Assembly: GCA_008180335.1 (NCBI GenBank)
Contig: VTEF01000002.1
Coordinates: 733,307 to 797,306 of the forward strand
Direction of reading: 5' to 3'
Source: Priestia megaterium
GTDB lineage: Bacteria > Bacillota > Bacilli > Bacillales > Bacillaceae_H
DNA: 64,000 bases
The first letter of the stretch is position 1, and the number at the start of each line of letters is the position of its first letter. Below, piece after piece: positions 42,407 to 50,303 of the stretch. The position numbers and the translations under genes were made by a program. Below the pieces are notes generated by a model that was not told where the DNA came from, ran no database searches, and saw nothing but the letters and a program-made list of their open reading frames with translations.

Positions 42407-42817
42407 TTGTCTAGAGGTGGTAACTTAGTTTATTTCTCCAATGCTATTGCACAAAACAGAGCAAAGCCTAAATGGCAATTTCCACCACGTCCACATACGC
42501 ATAATGTACGATGGATCACTCCAGACTACAAAGAAACACATAATATCTCTGTTTCAATTGAGTTTGGCGCATTAATCAGAAGTTTTGATCATGGAAACAC
42601 GTGGTCTGACCGAGAATTTAACAGTCCACTAGATACACATACTTTATTAGCGCATCCAGATTCCCCTAAAAGACTTTATGCCGCATGCGGGGATGGTCTA
42701 TTTACTAAGGGGCATTCCTATGCAGAAAGTCTAGACGGCGGAAACACATGGACATATAGAAGTGAAGGGCTGGAACGGGCTCCGTACTTATACAGCTTAG
42801 CAATCAATCCTTCAACT
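42407..42817 (+). pseudogene. BNR/VPS10-type repeat protein fragment
   Basis: About 135 codons of a beta-propeller (WD40/YVTN/BNR-like) protein: SIEFGALIRSFDHGNTW, LLAHPDSPKRLYAACGDG and ESLDGGNTWTYRSEGL, each with the S-x-D-x-G-x-T-W Asp-box. There is no credible start at the left end, and at the right end the frame runs straight into the IS3 orfA remnant. Intact relatives are usually over 300 residues, so both ends are missing. Confidence 0.7.
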
Positions 42818-43020
42818 CCTTTTCCGTACGTATATTGCTTACCTACTGGTTGGCTAAATCGATGGGTTTGGCCTGTACGATACCATTTTATCCATGTTTT
42901 AATTTGACTCATATTCTTAATTCTGACGATTTCTATAATGGTTTGATTGGAATATCCTTTTTCTTTTAACTCAACTACTTTCCACTTGATTTCTTCTGGA
43001 TAATGAACTCTTGATCCCAC
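42818..43020 (-). pseudogene. IS3-family transposase orfA, N-terminal remnant
   Basis: A minus-strand frame from GTG 43020, preceded at six bases by GGAGGTG, encodes GSRVHYPEEIKWKVVELKEK, then the helix-turn-helix NQTIIEIVRIKNMSQIKTWI and FSQPVGKQYTYGKG, the N-terminal 65 or so residues of an IS150-group OrfA. It then passes into foreign sequence. Together with the orfB C-terminus at 35865 it represents the two ends of one element. Confidence 0.8.
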
Positions 43021-43080
43021 AAAAAAACACCTCCGTTGATTTCATACGTTTAGTATGCGAATCAACGGAGGTGTTTTTTC
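43021..43080. repeat. Long hairpin in the leader of the IS3 orfA
   Basis: AAAACACCTCCGTTGATT and AATCAACGGAGGTGTTTT form an 18-bp perfect stem with a partly paired 20-base interior. The orfA ribosome site (GGAGGTG) is inside the stem, so the structure could limit translation or block read-in from outside promoters. Confidence 0.75.
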
Positions 43081-43106
43081 ATGTTTCATTTAATGGGTTC
43101 ACTTCA

Positions 43107-43124
43107 AGGAGCTGGCGGTTTTTT
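43107..43124 (+). terminator. Right half of the split odhB terminator
   Basis: AGG duplication followed by AGCTGGCG (43110-43117) and a T-run. It complements the CGCCAGCT arm at 35805-35812 next to odhB. Confidence 0.8.
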
Positions 43125-43267
43125 GTATTAATAATCACGTTTCTCCTTTAACCTTCAGACAAGCAATTTATAAAAGTTTAATAACCTAGTTGACTTATAG
43201 GAATTATGGGTGTATTATTAGGAATAATCAATCTTATCAGAAAATTTGTTGCAAAGGGTGAAGGTAG

Positions 43268-44038
43268 ATGGAATGTTATGACGTTATTCAAGGTGCAGAA
43301 TCTTTTTATTATAAAGGAAACGAAATTGGAGTATTGGTTTCTCATGGATTTATGGGTACTCCGCAAAGCATGGAATATGTGGGAAAAGGTTTAGCAAAAA
43401 AAGGTTATACTGTATACGGATTACGTCTAACAGGGCACGGTACACACTATCATGACATTGAAAATGCAACATATGAAAATTGGAAACAAGACTTTCTAGA
43501 AGGCTATCAATTATTAAAATCACAATGTAAACATGTGTTTATTGTAGGTCAATCAATGGGCGGCACGTTAACATTTCATACAGCAAGCCAAGGATTAGAT
43601 TTAGAAGGTGTAATCGCAATTAATCCAGCAATGACATCTATTCCAAGCATGGAGCCTTACCGTTCTAGACATACGCCTCGCTATTTAAAAGAAGATCGAC
43701 CTGATATTAAAGATCAAAATGTTTATGAAATTACGTACGATAAAGTTCCTGTCCGTTCTATGCGTGAATTGCTGCATTTAATGGATGAAACAAAAGAGCT
43801 GTTATCAACTGTAACTTGCCCAGCCCTATTGCTCACATCTTCAATTGATCATGTTGTTCCGCCTGAGAACTCTGCGTATATTTTAAATCGCATTCGTTCT
43901 CAAATAAAACAGCAAGTCATTTTAAGCAATTCATATCATGTCGCTTCAATGGATTATGATAAAGACGAAATCGTCATCCAAGCAAGTCATTTTATTGAAT
44001 CAGTTCTTTTGGCAAAAAAAGCTTATGAGCGAATTTAA
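43268..44038 (+). CDS. Carboxylesterase / monoacylglycerol lipase-type alpha/beta hydrolase
   Basis: Protein of 256 residues close to the Est30/YvaK carboxylesterase group. Seen: LVSHGFMGTPQSMEYVGKGL (oxyanion region), LRLTGHGTH, nucleophile elbow VGQSMGGTL, acid in TSSIDHVVPPEN and His in SNSYHVASMD. It hydrolyses short to medium-chain esters in the cytosol; no signal peptide. AAAGGGTGAAGG lies just before the ATG. First gene to the right of the IS3-borne island and, by inference, the original neighbour of odhB. Confidence 0.88.
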   Translation: MECYDVIQGAESFYYKGNEIGVLVSHGFMGTPQSMEYVGKGLAKKGYTVYGLRLTGHGTHYHDIENATYENWKQDFLEGYQLLKSQCKHVFIVGQSMGGTLTFHTASQGLDLEGVIAINPAMTSIPSMEPYRSRHTPRYLKEDRPDIKDQNVYEITYDKVPVRSMRELLHLMDETKELLSTVTCPALLLTSSIDHVVPPENSAYILNRIRSQIKQQVILSNSYHVASMDYDKDEIVIQASHFIESVLLAKKAYERI

Positions 44039-44138
44039 AAGAATCTAAATTCGCTCCATTTTCTTTTTAAAAGAAGTAAGGTAAAATAAACGATGTACGA
44101 GAAAGCGCGTGCAAGCAATAGAAAAGGAGTGTACATAT

Positions 44139-44339
44139 ATGATTCATTTAGAATGGAACGACCGTCCAACAATTAAACAAGTAAAGTGCGTACATACAAA
44201 TGCAAAAAAATACATGGTTGAAACTGTACTAACGCCAGGAAAAGTATACGAAGTTAAAAATGAAACAGAAGAGTTTTACTTCGTTGTAGACAACACAGGG
44301 CAAGTTGGCGGGTTTTACAAAGGGTATTTTGAAGCATAA
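44139..44339 (+). CDS. Small conserved protein (DUF6501-like)
   Basis: Protein of 66 residues, compact and beta-rich (MIHLEWNDRPTIKQVKCVHT at the start, GKVYEVKNETEEFYFVVDNTG in the middle), without cysteine pair, signal or membrane segment. It resembles a family of short Bacillus proteins of unknown function (DUF6501). ATG 44139 is chosen since AAAAGGAGTG lies seven bases upstream; an in-frame GTG at 44109 precedes that site. Own terminator. Confidence 0.7.
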   Translation: MIHLEWNDRPTIKQVKCVHTNAKKYMVETVLTPGKVYEVKNETEEFYFVVDNTGQVGGFYKGYFEA

Positions 44340-44346
44340 AAAAAGG

Positions 44347-44380
44347 AAAAACCATTGCAGTTCGCGGCAGTGGTTTTTTT
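44347..44380 (+). terminator. Terminator after the DUF6501-like gene
   Basis: AAAAACCATTGC pairs imperfectly with GCAGTGGTTTTT, then T-run. Confidence 0.8.
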
Positions 44381-44604
44381 ATATCCAATATTAATTAATA
44401 AAACTATGTTCTAAATAATCATAAGTAAAACATACTGGCTGCTAAGGAATTTTAAAAGCTTAGATTATCCTAAAAATTCAAGTGAGACAACCTGTTTTTT
44501 ACTATAAATACCCTAAAAATACCATGACATTATTTGTTTCATAAAGTAAAATAAGTATGTCGTAACCGAAATTTGGAAATTTTGACGAAGAGGAGGTTTT
44601 TTGA

Positions 44605-44841
44605 ATGAGAAATCGCAATACAACTGCTTTTACATTTTTAGCGTGGACTGCATTTATTACCGCATTACTTGCAATGTTTATCGGCATTTATACATTAAAA
44701 GAGCCGCTTTCCGTAAAAGGGTATTATGCAGTTGGAACATTATACTTAACCATGTCCGCTTTTGTTCTCCAAAAAACAATTCGTGACAATGAAGAACAAA
44801 AACAGAATGAACGAAGATTTGAAAAAACAGAAGAAGAATAA
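44605..44841 (+). CDS. YiaA/YiaB-type two-helix membrane protein
   Basis: Protein of 78 residues with two membrane helices (about 8-30 and 38-56) joined by LKEPLSVKGYYAVG, the mark of the YiaAB two-helix family, and an acidic/basic C-terminal tail. Function unknown. ATG start with GAGGAGG nine bases upstream. About 87 bases before the symporter gene on the same strand. Confidence 0.8.
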   Translation: MRNRNTTAFTFLAWTAFITALLAMFIGIYTLKEPLSVKGYYAVGTLYLTMSAFVLQKTIRDNEEQKQNERRFEKTEEE

Positions 44842-44928
44842 GGTTTCCCAAAAGCAACTTTCTTTTATGTAGAAAATCATGTGAAGTCAGTTGCTTTTGG
44901 TTTAGTCATTTGGCAGAGGAGGGGTTTC

Positions 44929-46170
44929 GTGAATGCACTAAAAGGGTATCGTTTCCCGCTTATTCTTCTAGCATCTATTTTTCTAGGAGGAGCGGTTGGG
45001 TTTATTGCTGGAGAAGAAGCAGAAGTTTTAAAGCCGTTAGGGGACATGTATTTAAACTTAATGTTTATGGTTGTTGTTCCGCTTGTATTTTTTAGTATAG
45101 CGGCTGCTGTTTCGAATACATCAAATATGGACAGGTTTGGCAAAATTATTAGTTCGATGTTTAGCGTCTTTATTTTCACAGGACTCATTGCATCGGTACT
45201 CATGTTAATAGCTGTTAAACTATTTTTATCTGTGGGTGATTCATCAATTAGCATTGAAAAGCCAGGGCAAGCAGAAGAAATCAGTATTGCCGATCAATTT
45301 GTCCAAGCCTTTACGACATCTGATTTTGTTAATTTGCTTTCACGTGAACATATGCTTGCCTTAATTATCTTTGCTGTATTGTTAGGGCTTGCTGCTGCGT
45401 TAATTGGCGACAAAGGTAAACCATTTGTTGCACTATTACAGTCTGGTTCACACGTATTTATGAAAATGGTTACACTTGTCATGTATGTAGCACCAATTGG
45501 GTTATTTGCATATTTTGCATCATTAGTAGGCGTGTTTGGTCCTGAACTTCTTGGTAGATATGCTAAAGCAGTAGCAGTCTATTATCCTGTATCGCTTTTG
45601 TACTTCTTTATTGGATTTACGTTCTATGCCTATATCGGCGGCGGAAAAGAAGGGATTACTCGCTTTTGGAAAAATATTTTAACACCGGCTGTAACCGCTT
45701 TAGGGACAGGCAGCAGTGTAGCGAGTGTACCTGCTAATTTAGAAGCAGCCCGTAGAACAGGTGTACCAAAAGATATTCGTGAAACCGTTATTCCAATTGG
45801 AGCAACAATTCATATGGATGGTTCTTGTCTAGCTGCTATCTTAAAAATCTCTTTTGCATTTACACTGTTTGAGATGGATTTTAGCGGAATTGATGTATTT
45901 ATTAAAGCAATTATCGTCTCGATTTTATGTGGCGTGGTTATTGCTGGATTGCCGAGCGGAGGAGCTGTCGGTGAGATGCTCATCTTGACAATGTTCGGTT
46001 TGCCGATTGAAGCACTTCCTGTAATGGCAGCCTTAGGAATGATTGTAGATCCGCCTGCAACGATGATTAATGTAACCGGTGACAATGTCTCTTCTATGAT
46101 GGTTGCACGGTTTGTAGAAGGGAAGAACTGGATTAAAGATAAGATTGACTCTAATCGAATTGCCTCATAG
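44929..46170 (+). CDS. Dicarboxylate/amino acid:cation symporter (DAACS family)
   Basis: Membrane transporter of 413 residues with the glutamate/aspartate-dicarboxylate symporter fold: eight helices and two re-entrant loops. Seen: GTGSSVASVPANLEAAR in the first loop, IPIGATIHMDGSC, GLPSGGAVGEM, and the substrate-binding DPPATMINVTGDN near the C-terminus. It couples uptake of an acidic amino acid or dicarboxylate to protons or sodium; exact substrate not deducible. Start GTG 44929 is six bases after AGGAGGGG; the in-frame GTG at 44881 has no site. Confidence 0.9.
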   Translation: MNALKGYRFPLILLASIFLGGAVGFIAGEEAEVLKPLGDMYLNLMFMVVVPLVFFSIAAAVSNTSNMDRFGKIISSMFSVFIFTGLIASVLMLIAVKLFLSVGDSSISIEKPGQAEEISIADQFVQAFTTSDFVNLLSREHMLALIIFAVLLGLAAALIGDKGKPFVALLQSGSHVFMKMVTLVMYVAPIGLFAYFASLVGVFGPELLGRYAKAVAVYYPVSLLYFFIGFTFYAYIGGGKEGITRFWKNILTPAVTALGTGSSVASVPANLEAARRTGVPKDIRETVIPIGATIHMDGSCLAAILKISFAFTLFEMDFSGIDVFIKAIIVSILCGVVIAGLPSGGAVGEMLILTMFGLPIEALPVMAALGMIVDPPATMINVTGDNVSSMMVARFVEGKNWIKDKIDSNRIAS

Positions 46171-46173
46171 TTT

Positions 46174-46210
46174 AAAGCGTATCTGTTCATTTGGAATGGA
46201 TACGCTTTTT
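46174..46210 (+). terminator. Terminator after the symporter gene
   Basis: AAAGCGTATC pairs with GATACGCTTT, then T-run. Confidence 0.8.
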
Positions 46211-46291
46211 CGTTTTACTTGATTCAATTTGGACTTTCCTTAATAATGGAAGAAGAGCAATGATGTTAGACTCAATAAGGAGCGAATTTTT

Positions 46292-46633
46292 ATGACTGAT
46301 AAATGGAGAGTTCATAAAATCAAAAGCGATTGTGAACCCTGGTTATTTTTAGATGGCTGGGAAAAGGATATTATTGAAACGGTTGAATTTGAAAAAAAAG
46401 ACGAAGCATTGCGCTATTATGCAATGATGATTCATGATTACCATCAAAACTATGCAAATGTACGAAGTGATGAACTGTCATTATTTAGTTTTTGGAATGA
46501 AGATGAAAAAGAGTTTTGTGAAGCATGTGATGATGATTTGCAAGTTTTTCACGGCATTCTTTTTGCTAAAAATGATGAGGTGTATTCATTAGAAGAAGAT
46601 GAGGAAGGGCTTAAGATGCTCAGAACAAAATAA
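46292..46633 (+). CDS. DUF1033 family protein
   Basis: Soluble acidic protein of 113 residues with the DUF1033 start WRVHKIKSDCEPWLFLDGWE and a tail rich in Asp/Glu. Members occur throughout Bacillales; function is unknown. A single Cys pair (EFCEACDDD) is present but I see no metal motif. ATG after AAGGAGCG. Monocistronic with its own terminator. Confidence 0.8.
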   Translation: MTDKWRVHKIKSDCEPWLFLDGWEKDIIETVEFEKKDEALRYYAMMIHDYHQNYANVRSDELSLFSFWNEDEKEFCEACDDDLQVFHGILFAKNDEVYSLEEDEEGLKMLRTK

Positions 46634-46640
46634 TCATGCA

Positions 46641-46686
46641 AAAAGAAGACCAGAACTATTAACAGCCTCTGGTCTTCTTTTTTTTC
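46641..46686 (+). terminator. Terminator after the DUF1033 gene
   Basis: AAAGAAGACCAGA pairs with TCTGGTCTTCTTT, then a long T-run. Confidence 0.85.
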
Positions 46687-46705
46687 TGAAGCTTACGTTA
46701 AATAT

Positions 46706-46888
46706 TTACCATTGGTTATTTACTTGATGGAGGATTTTTTTACTTGCTGCATAGTCTCGTTCACGATTCCGTTCGACTTGTAAACGTTTTTCCAGCTTCC
46801 GGCTATACTCGGCATAACCAATTCCGTGTGCTAAAAACATTGCCTTTTCCATTTCTGTTGTATACGTTAAATCAAGAGAATGAATAAT
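46706..46888 (-). CDS. Possible small helical protein with ATT start, 60 residues
   Basis: A well-formed minus-strand frame encodes LDLTYTTEMEKAMFLAHGIG, then YAEYSRKLEKRLQVERNRER and DYAASKKILHQVNN, an amphipathic, coiled-coil-like small protein. No ATG, GTG or TTG is suitably placed; the best ribosome site, AAAGGA, is seven bases before ATT at 46888. So either it uses the rare AUU start or the start codon has mutated. An internal ATG (MEKAMF) lacks a ribosome site. I recognise no family. Confidence 0.4.
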   Translation of the reverse strand: MIHSLDLTYTTEMEKAMFLAHGIGYAEYSRKLEKRLQVERNRERDYAASKKILHQVNNQW

Positions 46889-47109
46889 GAACCAATCCTT
46901 TCAAAGTAGTTAGTATATTTATATGTGTCAGGAACTCTGACGTTCATTTTATTAAGTGGTTTCCCTTTAATTCTGTCGTTAAACGTCCAATTTATTATTC
47001 TCTATGAAAAGAAGTTGTGTATAAAGTAAAAATTGTAGGAGTAGGGTGATTTATCGTTCGTTGAATCCTACATAGCAGATCCTGGTAATTAACAATATCA
47101 TTTCATTTT

Positions 47110-48237
47110 TCAAGTAGCATCTTTTAGAAAGACTATTTTTTCACCTGTCTCTGCAGACTCTCGAATTGCATCTAACAACTGATGCAATTTCACCGCATCA
47201 CTAAAATTAGGAATTCGATGTCTATTTTCAAGTATATCTCTTGCTAAAAGATTATACGCTCTTTCAACGTATCCTGTTGGCCTTCTATCTTTTTCTGATG
47301 CCTGTTTTAATTCTTCTGAATAGACCTCATCAGGTTTCGTAATTAAGGAAGAAAGGGAAGGATAAGTCATTTTTTTAATTTTCAGATCGCCAAATTGTAC
47401 ATGTCCGGAAGAGTTATTTTGCGTTAATTGAAAAACACCTTTTTCGCCCTTAATCTCTAAATTGAAATTTGGATAAACTCCGCCTTGGATATGAACAGAT
47501 GCCGAGGTACCATCGACGAGTGTACCATGTATTAATATTTGATCAACTGTGTTCTTAGGTGTCTTTTTACCGGTTTCTTGTATTATCGCTTCTGGATAAT
47601 TTGTATTCATTGTAGCTGATAATTCTTTAAAATCGCTCAGAATGTAACAAAGAACGTCAAGAGAATGCGCGCCGTTAATTGTAAGCAGACTTGCGCCATT
47701 TTCTTTTTGTAATAGGTAGGCGTTTCTTTGATCAGCTATGCCTCCTTTTCCTTGAGTAGCAACTTGCATTGTGCAGGATAGAACTTTCCCAATTTCACCT
47801 TGTTTTATTGCTTGTTTCAAATCATTCACTTCTGGAGATTGTCTTGCTTGTAATCCGATCGCGTGATGAATCTTCATCTGACTAGCCAAATTCTCTAGTT
47901 TTTCAGCTTGTATGGTATCTATACCCAAGGGCCATTCACAATAGAGATGCTTTTTTGCCTCTATGGCTGCGACACAAGCTTCATAATGGAAAGGAACTTT
48001 TATGCTGACTACTACTAGATCAACATCTTTAGAGTTTGCTAATTCTTTATGACTTGTAAAAGCTAGGGGTGCGTTAACCATCTGAGCGCTCTTTTTCGCA
48101 GTCTCCATTTTTGATGTTCCGATAGCCATTATTTGAAAAGAAGGGTTTGCTTTAAGTACTGGAATATGTGTTTTACTTGCCCATTGATTATTCAAAGACC
48201 CGCCTATAATTCCTGCATGGATCACTTTACTCTTCAT
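47110..48237 (-). CDS. Gfo/Idh/MocA family oxidoreductase
   Basis: Two-domain NAD(P)-dependent oxidoreductase of 375 residues. N-terminal Rossmann fold with AGIIGGSLNN and the DLVVVSIKVPFHYE strand; the CEWPLGIDTIQAE segment stands where EKP is usual in the family. The C-terminal alpha/beta domain contains NGAHSLDVLCYILSDF with the catalytic-type His. The family oxidises or reduces sugars, inositols and related polyols; some members (Gal80) are regulatory. It is divergent from a LysR regulator gene with a shared 121-base promoter region, suggesting control by it. ATG after GGGAGGAA. Confidence 0.85.
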   Translation of the reverse strand: MKSKVIHAGIIGGSLNNQWASKTHIPVLKANPSFQIMAIGTSKMETAKKSAQMVNAPLAFTSHKELANSKDVDLVVVSIKVPFHYEACVAAIEAKKHLYCEWPLGIDTIQAEKLENLASQMKIHHAIGLQARQSPEVNDLKQAIKQGEIGKVLSCTMQVATQGKGGIADQRNAYLLQKENGASLLTINGAHSLDVLCYILSDFKELSATMNTNYPEAIIQETGKKTPKNTVDQILIHGTLVDGTSASVHIQGGVYPNFNLEIKGEKGVFQLTQNNSSGHVQFGDLKIKKMTYPSLSSLITKPDEVYSEELKQASEKDRRPTGYVERAYNLLARDILENRHRIPNFSDAVKLHQLLDAIRESAETGEKIVFLKDAT

Positions 48238-48295
48238 GGTTTATTCCTCCCAAACTATACTCTAGCGATTAAAGTAAGTATAATTTAAAAATAAT

Positions 48296-48320
48296 ATCAT
48301 TTAAAATGTTAATTAATGAT
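48296..48320. promoter_or_regulatory. Candidate LysR operator in the divergent promoter
   Basis: ATCATT and AATGAT form an interrupted palindrome within the 121-base gap between the oxidoreductase and LysR genes, the expected place for a LysR-type binding site. Confidence 0.35.
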
Positions 48321-48358
48321 GTATATATCACTTTTTTTGATAGGGTGGTGGAATTTAA

Positions 48359-49210
48359 GTGGATATTGAAAACATAAAAGCGTTTGTTTCAGCTGCAGAA
48401 TTAAAAAGCATATCAGCTGCTGCAAGTAAACTTAATCACCTTCAATCTAATATGACGGCAAAAATCAAAAAGATTGAAGCGTATTATAATCAGGAACTGT
48501 TTATCAGAAACTCAAAAGGTGTAAAGTTAACAAAAAATGGGGAGAAGTTATATCATCAATTTAAGAAAATATTGTTGCTGTGGGAAGAAACAGAAAATAA
48601 GATGAGAGAACAGGCTGAGAAACTTTCGATTGGTACGATGATATCAGTCGGCGGAACGCAATTCGCAAATGCTTTACATCAACTTTATAAAACATATCCT
48701 GATTTATCAGTCACTTTAAAAACTGGATCAACAGAATATATTGAAAATCAGATTCTTTGCGGAAATATTGATATTGCTTATACGATTGGATCGTTAAAGA
48801 ATAAGAAGATTAATTATAAAAAAGCAGATCTAGAAGAAATGGTTATAATAGGTAAAGGCATAGAACCAAACACAATACTCGAAGACTACGCAAGAGGAAA
48901 AAGCTTGCTTGTATTATCAGATAAGTGTTTGTATCTCTCGCTATTACGTAATATTTTTACGGATATGAATATTGAACAGGGTGAAACGATTGAAGTGGGT
49001 GATCCAGAAACGCTAGTACAATTTGCGTTAATGGGAATGGGAATTTCCTTAGTATCCAAACGCACAGCAAATCGCTACAATGTAAATAATTATTTAGAAG
49101 TCCCATCTTTATATAGATACATCAACTCATATTTAATTACTCGTTTAAATCATGAATTTACACCTATCGAAAAACAATTTATAGAGTTAAATAACTTTAT
49201 TGATGCCTAA
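48359..49210 (+). CDS. LysR family transcriptional regulator
   Basis: Protein of 283 residues. N-terminal winged HTH (about 1-60) with ENIKAFVSAAELKSISAAAS and FIRNSKGVKLTKNGEKLY, a linker helix, then a two-lobed effector domain (about 90-280) starting TMISVGGTQFANAL. It probably responds to a small molecule connected with the divergent oxidoreductase. The HTH replaces the usual SQP(A/S)(L/V)S with LQSNMTAKIK, a common variant. GTG start after GGGTGGTGG. Confidence 0.85.
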   Translation: MDIENIKAFVSAAELKSISAAASKLNHLQSNMTAKIKKIEAYYNQELFIRNSKGVKLTKNGEKLYHQFKKILLLWEETENKMREQAEKLSIGTMISVGGTQFANALHQLYKTYPDLSVTLKTGSTEYIENQILCGNIDIAYTIGSLKNKKINYKKADLEEMVIIGKGIEPNTILEDYARGKSLLVLSDKCLYLSLLRNIFTDMNIEQGETIEVGDPETLVQFALMGMGISLVSKRTANRYNVNNYLEVPSLYRYINSYLITRLNHEFTPIEKQFIELNNFIDA

Positions 49211-49449
49211 ACAATAACCACGTTTGTAATACATGTTCAAAATAAAGAATAACGTTTTGAATTAGTTAAATGATTTTTATGCAAGTTTATCCCGGCAGTA
49301 ATTAGCGGGGATGCAGAAAACGCCCATTGGTTGAAATTTTACTTTTAAGTACTTGTCCATTAAAACTTCATAACAATTCTGTTATATCTCTTTTTTTCTG
49401 CAGGGATATCCCATATAATAGCAAACATAATGATAAAAAGGAGACATGT

Positions 49450-50100
49450 ATGAACAATTCGAGAAGAGTATGGTTTGATTTACTTTTTTATATCGCCATT
49501 CCCTATTTAATTTGGAATCAAGGAAAAGATATAATCGGTGATTATTACGCGATTTTGCTATCGACAGCTCCAGCATTTTTCTATACGATTTACACATTTA
49601 TAAAAGAACGTCAATTTAATGTAACAGGGTTATTCCTTGTTGTTACATTGCTTGTTAGGACGATTATTGATTTATTATCGGGAAATGCAGAAACAATGTT
49701 AATCAACCAAGTGTATTTTATGGTTGGACTAGCCGTTTTTGTGTTAGTAACCATTTTAGTGAAAAAACCGATTGGGTTATATTTCTTTGTAGATACAGCT
49801 TACTTAATGGGCTATAAACGCGAAGATTCGCTAAAGCTGTTTTATGAACCTGATTTATTTAAAATGATGAACTGGCTGACTGTTCTCTTTGCAGGACGAT
49901 ATGTATTCTTGGCTCTTGTCAAATACATGTTAATTCAAAAATATGGTGTAGATGGCTATGGAAACATGATTGTGTTTCGACAAGCTGTTACATGGGCATT
50001 CTCAATCTTGATTGCAGTATACACGTACTTTATTTATAAAAAAATTCAAGGGAAAACAGGCATTGATAACCCAATAAACCCTAATATGAATAAAAAATAA
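49450..50100 (+). CDS. VC0807 family membrane protein
   Basis: Membrane protein of 216 residues with about six hydrophobic segments. The N-terminal FDLLFYIAIPYLIWNQGKD and central VYFMVGLAVFVLVTILVKKP resemble the VC0807 family, related in layout to intracellular septation protein A. Function unknown. ATG 49450 follows AAAAGGAGAC; upstream in-frame codons from 49327 lack a ribosome site. Own terminator. Confidence 0.8.
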   Translation: MNNSRRVWFDLLFYIAIPYLIWNQGKDIIGDYYAILLSTAPAFFYTIYTFIKERQFNVTGLFLVVTLLVRTIIDLLSGNAETMLINQVYFMVGLAVFVLVTILVKKPIGLYFFVDTAYLMGYKREDSLKLFYEPDLFKMMNWLTVLFAGRYVFLALVKYMLIQKYGVDGYGNMIVFRQAVTWAFSILIAVYTYFIYKKIQGKTGIDNPINPNMNKK

Positions 50101-50127
50101 AAAGCTCCTGTAAAAGGAGCTTTTTTT
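50100..50127 (+). terminator. Terminator after the VC0807-like gene
   Basis: AAAAGCTCCT pairs with AGGAGCTTTT, then T-run. Confidence 0.85.
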
Positions 50128-50210
50128 GATCATTCAACATCATCAATCACTACGTAGATAACTTATTTTATGTGAGCATATGTTTATCGACAAAAAATAG
50201 TAGCGTTTAC

Positions 50211-50228
50211 ATTGAAATTTTGTTCATT
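50211..50228 (+). promoter_or_regulatory. DeoR-type operator upstream of deoR
   Basis: ATTGAAATTTTGTTCATT, read in reverse AATGAACAAAATTTCAAT, closely matches the DeoR binding palindrome of the B. subtilis dra-nupC-pdp operon as I recall it. It lies 76 bases before deoR and would give autoregulation. Confidence 0.55.
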
Positions 50229-50303
50229 AGATATTATATAAAACCGCTTTCTTTGGTAAACTAGAATAAGAGACAGCTTGAGAGACAATGAGGGGGATTT
50301 TCG

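Larger units (their letters stand above)
35827..43106 (-). mobile_element. IS3-family element opened by a 7-kb cargo island
   Basis: The two ends are related inverted repeats: TGGTAAGCACCC at 35827-35838 and, on the opposite strand, TGAAGTGAACCC at 43106-43095, with continued similarity to about 27 bases. Both are flanked by AGG. Next to the right end, on the minus strand, is the start of an IS3-type orfA; next to the left end, also on the minus strand, is the C-terminus of an IS3-type orfB. Orientation and order are those of a single element. Between them lie the germination operon, a MetX-like gene and several relics. Removing everything from 35827 to 43109 restores a perfect odhB terminator. 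Confidence 0.8.

Noticed and set aside
42818..42907. Plus-strand continuation of the BNR fragment to position 42907
   Set aside because: From about 42818 the sequence is the antisense of the IS3 orfA remnant, so the continued frame is accidental.
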